Assembly (NCBI GenBank): GCA_942486035.1
Contig: CALNXK010000040.1
Span: 1,278,501 to 1,342,500, forward strand
Origin: Porites lobata
Taxonomy: Eukaryota; Cnidaria; Anthozoa; Scleractinia; Poritidae
Direction: 5' to 3'
Length of the DNA stretch: 64,000 nucleotides
Position numbers and translations under genes: made by a program. The notes beneath the pieces are model-generated. The model was not told where the DNA came from. It was given only the letters and a program-made list of their open reading frames with translations, and searched no databases. Within the stretch, counting starts at the first letter, position 1, and each line of letters starts with the position of its first letter. This document shows positions 12,905 to 24,900 of the stretch, in pieces.

Positions 12905-15900
12905 TTCATTATCTGCAGGATGCATTCAGTGGTTGCCAGAAATTACCATGTTCACACAAAGCCCACAGAGAATGTGCCAATGTCGCTGTCACACAAAACG
13001 TCATGTAAGTTATCATGTTACTGTTTCAATGACTAATTTACTAATAAATTAATTCTGTGAAAGGTTTGAACCCAGGAGTCATTTCAAAAGTAGGTTGAGT
13101 TTGATCGTCCGGGTGAACGTAGTCCTGAATAGGACTGTTGTTGTTGATAGTGACTAACGTTTCGATAACCTGTGCGGTAGTCATCTTCAGAGTCAAAGTG
13201 AGTTGTATCACGTCAGTTGATGGTATTATACTCTGGTTATTCATCTGATTGGTCAATCACGTCTTGATGTTATTGGTCGTCTGTCAGTTAAGCCGTGATG
13301 TTATTGGCTATGAAGACTCGTAATCAGTAATTGCTGCTTTTCGATCTGTCTATTGTCACCGTTAAACAGTCGTCTATTGTTAGTCAAATCGTCAGATCTC
13401 CAGTCATTCTCTCGTACAAAACATCAAATTGACTGGGACTCTGCAACATGTATAACGTATTCTACAGACCACTATCAACATCTTACTTTAGAAAGCTGGT
13501 TTAATAACTCAGAACAAACGCTACCAAATCATAGCCAAGAGTTACCAGTGTCATACAAACGACTTATTGATGAGATCAAGCAAAACTAACAACGAGAGAA
13601 TGACTGGAGAACTGACAATTTGACTAACAATAGACAACTGTTTAACTGTGACAATAGACGGATTGAAACGCACCAATAACTGGTTACGAGTCTTCATAGA
13701 CAATAACATCACGGCTTAACTGACAAACGACCAAGAACATCGCAACGTAACTGACCAATCAGATCAATAACCAGAGTATCATACCATCAACTGATGTGAT
13801 ACAACTCACTTTGACTCTGAAGACGACTACAGCACAGGTTGTCGAAACGTCAGTCACTGTCATCAACAACAGTCCTATTCAGGACTACGTTCACCCGGAC
13901 AATCAAACTCAACCTACTTTTGAAATTAATTCTCATAACTTATGTTTAGAGTATATACACATGCAGTAATCTTGATGATTCAAGCAAATTATCTGATTGG
14001 TTCACTATCTTGGACTATGATGTTATATTCACCATGCTAGGTGGTGAATATAAAGCAAAACAAAATCACTGTCGTGAACTGGGTGTTTTGCCAAGTTTCA
14101 GAGTTAAAACCTTTTTTGAAAATACAAGAATATCCCAGTGTTGATGATTTTGAACGTTAGAAAGGACTTCATGGTTTAAACAGGGTGATTTATTATGAAG
14201 TGATTTACTGTAGTTGACTTTCATATGCTTGAAGCAATGTTTTTACCACTACAGAGAAAAACAAGGCAGTTTTGTCACTATTTTGTGAACTCGGGATTTC
14301 CTCACAAGACCAATTTTGTCTAGAAATAGAAGTTAATTTATGGAGAAAAAAAGGAAAGCAAATCTTTTTGAAAACTGTACATCCCAGCAATTAACGTGGC
14401 AAAGGACACTGCAGATAAACAATACTCACCTCGATCATAGCCCGGCGCTGTTGACAGCGTTTGCAAGAAGCAACAAGAAAACTTTCTCATTCATGATGAG
14501 TTGACAGAAGCAAATAAAGCTCTGTGTTTCTTCTCAGAAAGGGTAGATATTTAACATTTCGACATTTTCTTTTTAATCATCGATGCTAAAGCGCACAAAA
14601 AAATTAAAACTCTTATTTGCTATGACTGTTTGACAATACTATAAAGATCTAACTTTGTGCATACACTTTTAAAGCTACATGTTCACACATGAATTCACCT
14701 GTCAATCAAACTAATTGGTTTTTTTTAATGGTTTCCTTTCTGATTCTGTTGAGATCACTTTGTATATGTATATACTAAAAAAATTATTCACCTCAGGCTC
14801 AGTTAACATTGTCGAATAATCCCCACGACTTTGTCTCGGGATTATTCAACAATATTAACTTTGCCTTGGCGAATAATTGTCATTGGATTCTCATTCTAGT
14901 GACTTGGAAGAAGAAAGTGTGAAACACCCAGATAATCTTGGCAATCAGCTGGGAGACCTTTTAGGCCACCAAACTATCTTGGATGGAGCTAGTTCGCCAG
15001 AAAAGGAGCCCTTCTCCGCTGATCTGGCGGATCTAGGGAGAGCACTTTTCCTCGAAGATAAAGAAAAACGTCTCAAGCGACTTTATGGTGCTCGCCAAGG
15101 TAAGCCAACCACAATCATTTTTGCTCATGCTTATAAGCTTACTTGTTTTCCTTTAAAGAGCGACCCTTGAAAGTAACGAAAGTCAGTCGGTCGGAAATCG
15201 AATTAACCGGTTGTCAATTACACTTTCTTGAAATAGATTAGTGTTTTGAAACAAAATGCTAGTTTATAGTTTATTTTATTCAATCGGTGATTTATTTGGT
15301 GCTTAGTTTAATTATTTATTTGGTGATTGATTCATTAGGCTTACATTCGATTACTTCATTATTATGGGCATTTTGTTATCCATGTACTTCAGTGTAATGT
15401 TTTTGGCTCTGAGTTTGCAGACGAGTTGGATAGGAAATTACAACTGTTGGTCAACGGATCAATGTTCTGTAAATATCAGAAAACAATATTATTCTTTGTT
15501 TTTTGTTAAGTTGCAGTTTGTTCTTCTTTGTTTTTGGGTCCATTAAATATGTTTGATGAAGTTCAGTAACATAAGGTGATTGAGCAAAGCTAAACTTCAG
15601 AATTCTCCGCCACTTATTTGCATCTTACTGTATAGCAAAAGTGCTTATTGTGATATACCTTGATCTCTGAAGCCGTCAATCAGTCAATTGACTAGAAATA
15701 CATTTTCGCAAAAATCTTGTGAAGCTAACAGGGTCAGCAGTGAGAATAAACAGTGAAAAGCTGAAGGGTAAAAATACGATGAAAGAAAAAAAAAGAATGT
15801 GGAAGTAGCCATGCCAGGATTTGAACCTCCGCCCCAACTTCCTGGGCCATGCGACCACTACACCAATTATTGAGGTGTAAAATTAATAGTGCTAGAGTAT

Positions 15901-18900
15901 TTTTCTCTGCCATTCACACTGTTTGAACCTTGTGGAGCTGTATTTATGATGAATTCAAAGATACATTTGAGGAAAAATAGCTCAAAGGAGTATTTCATAG
16001 CTATTTTGCATTATTTCCGTGTTAGATTCACTTGAAACAACCGCTCGATGAACGCACTCATCTTCTTCTTCGTTGCTCTCGCTGAAGTTCAGATCGCCGT
16101 TCTTTCAGTGTTAAATCTTCCATGGCAAGGATTTCTAGCCTCTTGTCGAATCGGGCACTGTTGTGTTCGCAGCCCGCTGTTATTTGCCTCAGAAATATTT
16201 TGCAATTCACCAGGCAATTCGCCAATGTACAGTAAATAGAAGATGAATAAAATAAGCCCAAATCAGTTGCTGGGTTTTCTGGAAACCCAAAATGCATAAT
16301 GACATCATGCTGAATGTTGTCTTTAGGATTTGTTTATGGCTTGTTGCTAGGCAACTGCAGATACCAAACCGATAGAAATAAAGATTTATGACCAAAGCAA
16401 AATCGCAGTCCGCTTGCGATCCTCGTATGATCCGTGCGCTGTACGCGCAACAAAATTATAAACTCGCTTCGCTTGCGGCCCAACAGCCCCTCGCTCCGCA
16501 AGAATTATTTCATTAACATGTCTAAAACTTCTCTAACGCATTACAAATTATGCATACTTAAGTGATTGAAGTATTCTGAAGTTGCTCAGATCTTTGACTT
16601 ATTAGCAGTCTCTCTTTTGTAGGAAATCAGCTGGGAAATACTACAACATCTCATGGCAATGGCATTTTGGCTGGAGCATCCTTACCTTGTATCTCTAGTT
16701 TTCAACCACATCTTGGTGATGCTGAACCCTCTAGAGCCACTGTGTTAAGCAACAGTGATCATAGAGTGGAGACCTGGGACAACTCATGGGAAAGAAGTGT
16801 TCCAGAAAATTGTGCCATTGTGGAAGACATTCTTTGGGACAGAGAGGAACATGGACAGTTTGGAAGGGAAGAAGAAAAGAAAGAACAGTTAATAAGAGAA
16901 CAAAGCACTCGAGAAAGGCGAGAGAGAGAAGAAAGAGAGCTGCAGGAAGCTGAAAACTGGCCGCAACAACCAGAAGCCATCACTGGGCGATCACATTGGC
17001 TATGTGAACATTATCAGCGGCACTGCAGAGTGCGCTTCCCTTGTTGCACACAATTTTATCCATGCCATCGCTGTCACAACATCTCAAAAGCTTGTGACAA
17101 TGAAGAGGTTAAAGCTTGTCATGCCACTCATCTGAAATGCTCTTTTTGTCAGGAAGAACAGGAGGTAATGTTTTATTTTCATTTCACACTAGAGTAGTGG
17201 ATTGAATGCATAAATGACGTGTTTGTGGTGACTGAGAGTGTATTCATTATTTTGACACAATGGTCACAATTCTTGTATGTGATCTATTTAACAAATAGAT
17301 TCCATGTTGCCGTGCGTCTGTTCAGTAATAGATCACAGATGACGTCAAAATGTCGTAAAAACAAAGAAGTGGCACACGAGCCGCAGGCGAGTGTGTCACT
17401 GTTGTTTTTACCACATTTTGACGTCCTCTGTGATCTATTACTGAACAGACCCACGGCAACATGGAATCTACTTGTTTTATACAATGATCAGAAGAGAAAA
17501 AGAACAGGAAGTAATGTTTTATTTTCATTTCACACTAGAGTAGTGGATTGAATGCATAAATGACGTGTTTGTGGTGACTGAAAGTGTATTCTTTATTTTG
17601 ACACAATGGTCACAATTGTTGTATGTGATCTATAATATATTTGCTTGTGTGAATGAAATTCTCTGTAGCTTGTTTTTCTTTGTTTACCCTTAGTTTTTCA
17701 AGAAACATCCTTTTTGTTTGTTTCATGCTCCATTTTGTTTTGTGGAAAGTTTTTTAGAGATTGTTTGTCTCAAAGTTCAGATTGAGTTTTAAGGTGACTT
17801 TTTGCCACGGTTTTGTTTCAATAATGTACATGAAAAAATTCTTGAATCTGATTGGCTGAGACCTATCCAGTTTTTAATAAACACAGTGCAAAAACAAGGT
17901 AATAGAATTTCAATGTCTAAGAGAATGAAACATTGTGATATGCTAATAAACAATATAAAATAATACAAAAACCAATCAGGTGCTGCAGATTACAGCAACT
18001 TTAACATCCATTGCCTATTATGATTTGGCAGTTCAGGAAATTTCTTAGCTCAATCAGGGGAACCATTTTAAATTGGTTCCACTTATTTGACTGGTATTTT
18101 TTTCATGTTGATGTTTATTCTGGGATAATCATATATCTTTTTTCCTTCAATTTACAATTTATTTGCACTTGTGTGTTTTTCAAAAAAGCTCAAATTGCAT
18201 TTGCCCTGTGGGCTCATGGAATTTTTTTAATACTCACTCAAGCAAATAAATTTCATTGAACTCAAAGTCGTATGTTTACCTACAAATGAATACAAACAAA
18301 GAGCAGAAAGCAAGCCCTAGGATTTCACGGTAACAATCGTTTCGGCATCCTTGGGGATCCAGGGGCAGTCAGTCGGGCCGGGAGAAAAGGCGGGACGCAA
18401 GTTTTCAAGTACGGGCAAAAGAGCCCCTGGGTACTGACTCTCACCTAACTATTTCCAAAAATTCAAGCCGATGCCGGCTCCTGATTGGGCACAAAAAATG
18501 CTTTTTATTATTGTGCCCAATCGGCGAACGGTTTCTTTTGAGTTATTTTTGTGAGTTCGTACAGGACGGCTGTTGTCTCGCCACACTTGCCCGGTTCATT
18601 CACCAAGCTTGTGCGTGCAAGGGAAACTTTAACTTTCTACTTTCCTAACCAGAAACGAAGGAACTACCAACGAGTTGAAAAAACGTTTGGGATGCTATCA
18701 GCAGGAGCAATTGAATTTGGCCCGAATATTCTGTTTTTGTCGGATCACAATGTATCGTAAATAATAGGAAGTTTTATGATGCAGCGGTGACAAGAAAGTC
18801 AAATAAGCAATAGCTTGACAAGGCAAGACAACAACTTTGCACATGCATCACGGTTTTTTGTACATTTCTTTGCCATCAACTGCATGACTACCCATGAAAA

Positions 18901-21900
18901 TGCCTAGTTTCATATTTTGTGAAGGACGTAAACAATGACAAAATTCATTCTCTTAGTGAACTTGGATATGGTTGATAGAAATTCAGCTCCAGAAGAGTTT
19001 GCTTGCATTTGACAAAGTAAGCAAGTTGAAATAATTACAATAGAGACTGAACAAAAATATAAATTCACTTTTCCATGCGACATTTCCGTCGTGGTATCTT
19101 TTAAAAACTCTGGGAATGTATTTACGCAAGACGTGGCCGATACAAGCGTGAATACCTGTTGTAAGCTGAAGCTTGTATTTTTGGAAAAGCGTCTTTAGTT
19201 TTTGGGTAGACAGTATTTTGAAATCAGATGGCAATTTTGTATCAAACTGAAAGTTTCCTGACTGCATGCATTTCTTTGGTGCATGACCCAGACAAGCCAT
19301 GCAATAGCTGTTGTGTACGAACACACGAAAAGAACTCAGGAGATGTGCTCTCCAATTGGGCACAATAATACAAAGCATTTTTTGTGCCCAATCAGGAGCC
19401 GGCATCCGCTTGAATTTTTGGAAATGGTCTGGTGAAAGTCTGTACCCAGGGGCTCTTCCGCCCTTACTTGAAAACTTTCGTTGTGTCTTTTCTCCCGACC
19501 CGACTGACTGCCCCTGGGTCTCCGAGGATGTCGTTTCGGGTACCATGTCGTTATACTGTGATCTTAAAATAGTGGAACCAAAAAATAGTTTCCCAGTGAC
19601 ATGTCCTGATATATTCAGACTGAGAGATCAAAATACACAAATATAGTATTTTTCCACTCGGATTCTCAACTAGTACAGCAATTCTTTATAACTGAGCTTC
19701 TGTCTAAATGAAATTTTGAATAAAACGTTACTGTTTTTCTATCGTCCACCATCTTAAATCGTTCCCAAAGTGCATTGCGTGTTACTGATGACTCGCGCAT
19801 GAAAGATGTTTTACAGTTAACTGCAGGGATTGTTATGGCTTCCAGTAACAAGAAAAAAAACATATGACTCCAAAATTTTAAAAACAGCATTATTAGAATG
19901 TAGTCTTTTAGTGACAATTTCACTGTGAAACTGATTATGAGACCCAAATATCTTAATGAAAGGACAAGATCTGTAGAGAACGTTTCAAGTGAATATACTT
20001 ACTCCTTTAGTTGGATCAAAGAGGAGTCTTGAGTTTTTGACACTTAAGTGCACACACATTTAACGCTTAAATTGACCTTCTTCTGACATTTTAATAATAG
20101 GCATTGAAGATTTTTGTAAATAATAGTACACACTGATGTTCTTTAATTTTAAAGTATGTTTAACAACGTGTTTCCAGCAAACTGTTTCTGTACATTAAAA
20201 GAAATGAAAGTGGATTCCCATGAATTTTCACAGAACCAAAAACTTGTTACCGATAGTTTCCCGTGATCTCTGTGCATGGAACTGAAAAATTGTTATCCAT
20301 GGGATTTGAAATCCTAGGGCTTGAGAAAGTAAATATATGAATAGTTTATTTTAATTTATTTTCTCACTGTTAGCAACAAGCTTGAAGGAACTGAAAGGGT
20401 GTTCAGAGTATTCAGTATAGCTAAGTGGTTAGCATTTTAGATGTCCTCGTTATGAGTGTCATTTTGACCACTAGCAGGATTTGTTTTTTTGTTTGTTTGT
20501 TTGTTTTTCCAAGATCAGATCCTTGACCATGCTTGTGAATAGGCCACTGGTTCACTCCTTCTTGTTGAAATTCTGTTCCTTTTATGTTGTACTTGGATTA
20601 TTGTTTGTTTTAAGAACCCGTGAACTAGCCAGACCAAGGATATCTACTTCGAGAAAAGCATTTGCATTAACATAAACCTGAGAAGAAATTTGAGTTCTGT
20701 GAGTTGAAGGGCTGGTGCAAATTGGTTTAGGGGCTGGATAGGGAAGGCAAGGGAGGGACTGCTTTAGAAAGTTGACATCATCAGAGTGCTCTTCTCTTTG
20801 TGTTTGTGTAAGTTCCATTTGTCACTCCTGTAAAGTTACTGGGAGACCTGGCATCATTACTTTTTTTGGAATCAAGTTGCATTTTGAATTTTGAACTAAA
20901 CTTGGTTTACAAGGTAAATGTTTTATGATTGTTGTTGTTATTGTTACAGATTGGTGAAGACAGTGCCAATTGTCGTAAGTGTGGAGGGAAGATGTCTGCT
21001 TATTTCTGTGCTATCTGTAAACATTTTACCAGTGTGTACAAGAATCCGTACCATTGTGAAAAATGTGGAATATGCAGGTAAGTCAAGGCAAATATTTTTG
21101 TGGTAAAATTATAATATTATTTAGATAAGATATATCCTTGTTTATGAAAGTTTGATGCCTTTCTGCTGTTTTTTCCCAGTGACTTTTTCTAGTTGTCTAA
21201 AGGAATTTAGTAACAGCATAAAAGGAGAGTCAGACAAGGAGAATCAGTGTCATTTTGCAAAATAATATTGTTTCTACCTACTAATCTTATAATGGCATGT
21301 GAAAATAATTAAAAGTGTTATGTTTTATTGTATCAGCATTATTTTTATTTGTCATCCAGGAATCATCAGAACAAATTATTCCATTGTGAAGTGTGTAATG
21401 TGTGTTTAGACAAACGCCTTGAGGGAAATCACAAATGTCGCCCTGATTCAGATTATGATCAAGTTTTCTCAGAGGTGAGTTTAAATCAACAGAGATCACT
21501 TGCTATAAATTTTGTCGCCCCATTGAGGATGAATTTCTGGTTGTTTTGAATAAAAATGTTATTGTATAAGCTTTTCAGTTCAAAACATGAGTGATTTTTG
21601 CTTGTATTGGCTATTAGTAGAGTTACAGATAGATAGTAACTCTGCTTTACAGTGTATGTGTCTCAAAATTGTGGTGGTAAACAATTGCAATGCTGATCTG
21701 ATGGATTGTTTTTTTGTTTTGTTTTGTTTTTTTTTTTTCATTATCTGCAGGATGCATTCAGTGGTTGCCAGATATTACCATGTTCACACAAAGCCCACAG
21801 AGAATGTGCCAATGTCGCTGTCACACAAAACGTCATGTAAGTCATCATGCTTCTTTCAGTGACTAATTTACTAATAAATTAATTCTCATAACTTATGTTT

Positions 21901-24900
21901 ATAGTATATACACACGCAGTAATCGTGATGATCCAAGCAATCTGATTGGTTCACTATCTTGGACTATGATGTTATATTCACGGCGCTAGGTGGTGAATAT
22001 AAAGCAAAACAAAATCGCTGTCGTGAACTGGGTGTTTTGCCAAGTTTCAGAGTTAAAACCTTTTTTGAAAAGACAAGAATATCCCAGTGTTGATGATTTT
22101 AAAGGTAAGAAAGGACGTCATGGTTGAAACAGGGTGATTTATTGTGAAGTGCTTTACTGTAGTTGACTTTCATAATTATGCTTTCAAAAAGCAATGTTTT
22201 TACCACTACAGAGAAAAACAAGGCAGTTTTGTCACTATTTTGTGAACTCAGGATTTCCTCACAAGACTAATTTTGTCTAGAAATAGAAGTTAATGAACAC
22301 GCTTACAGCGGCATTCAGGTCTCGCCTGCTTGGAGATTAGATCGAGAATTGAGGAGGTGATTAATTCTACAAGAAACATGATTTACTTGCTAAAGGTTTT
22401 TTACTTCCTACTTTATCGACGTCGATAATTGTTATTTGTTTCTGAATTGATTTAGTATGCAAATTGTTGCCAACAACCAAAAATACCTCTACGGTAGCAG
22501 CCTTTACGCGTGTATAAATACACGAAAATTCAAGGGCCTTGATTCCAGAGAAATTACATCATTGCCAGAGATCGAAAAAGTGATTTACATGGCACGTCAC
22601 TTCAGTCTCCAAAAATAAATCGCATGCTCATCACATACAGTGAAAGTTTTTCATACCCGACCATCGCAATTTTGCTAATTAAGATTCTTATTTCTTTCGA
22701 CCACTCAGTAGTGTTTGCTTGCTTCAAAGTAATCAACCCTTTCAAGCGATAGAATTGCTTGCGTGGCTTCGATCATGCAACGATTCTTTGTCCCAGTTTC
22801 CACTGTCTCCGCAAGGAACGCCTGGGACAATGACCTGCCTTTTGTGTCCAAAAAATTCCAGGGGGGGCACTTCCAGAAAAATTGGGAGGGAGTGTGGAGC
22901 ACACTTCTTGAAACCCTTACCCTGTTTCAGTCCAAAATCTGTGATTTTCCCTACACTCTGTCATACCTGATCGAAAATTTGGTACCCTATTTCAGACCTG
23001 ACGCCCTGGAGCCCTGCGCGTGACCGGAGCGCGTGACAAGCTGTTGCGGCACGTACACAGTAGTTGGCGTAAACATTAAAAGGGAAATGGTCTTATTGCC
23101 AAATGATGAAGAAGTAGCTCTTCTAAAAAACATACCCAATTTAAGACTAGAGTGCATAAACCATACCCTATTTCAGACCAAAATAGCTGAAATTGATACC
23201 CTATTTCAGACCAAAACAGCTAAAAAAAACCATACCGTATGGTATTACCTTTGGCATGGCACATACCTACATAGCCCTTTATAAGGGACTCTCAGAAAGG
23301 GTAGATATTTAACATTTCAATGTTTTCTTTTTAATCATTAATGCTAAAGCTCACAAAAAATTAAAACTATTATTTGCCATGACTGTTTGAAAATGCCATA
23401 AAGATCTAACTTTGCGCATATACTTTTACGGCTACATGTTCACGCATGAATTCACTTGTCAATCAAACTTAGTAATTGTTTTTTTTAATGGTTACCTTTC
23501 TGATTCTGTTGAGATCACTTTGTGTGTATATACTAAAACAATTATTCACCTCAGGCTCAGTTAAAATTGTTGAATAATCCCCTCAACTTTGTCTTGGGAT
23601 TATTCAACAATAATAACTTTGCCTTCAGTGAATAATTGTTAAATATAATATGCTGGTTTAAGATAATGCTAATTAATAAATTGCACACTACAAGGGCAAT
23701 TGAGTGCAGCATAGCGTATGAGTTGTGCAAATTTTGGTGTGAAGCTTCCATTTTGAAATGGTTTCTTTACAGCTTGACATTTCTGTTTTGTTTTTTTGCA
23801 AATCCTGAACCTCCTTTCTTTTTCTAATGAGACCTAAATGACAAAACAAAAAGTTTAAATACGTTCAAGAATTTCTATCAAGTTAATTTTTTTGGATGGG
23901 TCCATTTCTTATGGATTAGTTTAGCAAAATCACCATTGGGGGTTTCACTCCCAGGACTACCTTCCACACCCATACATACCACTGGATTTTCCTTCTTCAA
24001 AAGGAACTGAAGATGAGCTCCCACCCCTCCAGAATTTCCACAAATGTGGCAAAGACTCCCCAATCTCAACCGGAAAAGTACATTTTTATTAAAAATAGTT
24101 TCAGAGTAAAGAAAAAGGCTCTTTAGTTGTTATGCACAAAGTAACCTGAACTTCAAAATATTGCTTATCTTTTCAAATATATTACAATTCACCTTGATGT
24201 GCAAGTTAACAATTTAAATAAATCCAAACAACAGGTAGTGGTCTCCATGGCTGTAATGTTGATGAAATACAGTGAGACCTCTATTAAGCGGACTCCCAAT
24301 TAAGCAGACACCCTCTGTTAGGTGGACACTAAGCCGGGTCCTGAAATTAACATCTTATAATTATTTCCCTTTACAATGAACCCCTATTCAGCAGACACCT
24401 CTATTAAGCAGATGCAGACACTAAAATAAATTGTACTTGGCTAACTTGTATTGTTAAAAACCTCTATTAAGCAGACACCAGACGTAATTGACAATACTAG
24501 TATTGGATTACGCCCTTGAAATAAGTATTGTAGTCGATTAATAAGGCTAAATCAATACATTAAGTTGTCAATAAACTGTAGATTAGACTGGTATCCAGAC
24601 GTATGATTGTCATCCGCCATCAAAGTTGACCTAAAAATTTTGCACAAAGAACAGCACACCTATTCACAGTCAAATTGTTCTTTGGAACTTTATCACCGTA
24701 CAGAGTAACCGTTGAATGTTCATCGTTAACAAACATTTCGCAATTTTTACAAGTGGACACTTGGGAAGGTCCCGAAGGTGTCTGCTTAATAGAGATTTCA
24801 CTGTATATGCCATTCCAATGTAAATGGGTACTAAACAAGTCATACTTCCTACCACCAAATTATCCTCTGGCTTCTGATTGGTGCCAGAAAAACACACAAT

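Larger units (their letters stand above)
4841..14880 (+). repeat. Tandem duplication, copy 1 (part of exon 1 to intron 5)
   Basis: This 10.04-kb unit is collinear with 14884-23640, exon for exon and intron for intron. It starts at TGGATTCTCA inside exon 1, in codon 9, and ends at a fold-back hairpin (14782-14880). Private to this copy: a pogo-like insertion (5520-7045), about 510 bp at 8178-8690, a small segment near 12650-12770, and an 866-bp fold-back (13057-13922). Confidence 0.93.
14884..23640 (+). repeat. Tandem duplication, copy 2
   Basis: Collinear with 4841-14880, with long stretches near identity. The junction is GAATAATTGT + CAT + TGGATTCTCA, where CAT is absent from either parent position and may be end-joining filler. 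Private differences: no pogo insertion, no 866-bp fold-back, an extra segment at 15692-16504, an extra 130-bp repeat at 17502-17634, and a replacement of about 190 bp by about 990 bp at 22295-23285. Confidence 0.93.

Noticed and set aside
14877..15170. Independent second gene starting at 14877
   Set aside because: The first codon is TTG, preceded at once by an in-frame TAA, and no ATG exists in exon 1' or exon 2'.
15812..15865. Functional tRNA gene
   Set aside because: The anticodon loop lacks T33 and the T stem does not pair well; only the promoter boxes are convincing.
4841..23640. Simple uncollapsed-haplotype duplication as the whole explanation
   Set aside because: Not fully excluded, but a defined junction inside exon 1, with loss of the start codon and single-copy exons 6-10, is better explained by a true tandem duplication. 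Spanning reads would decide.
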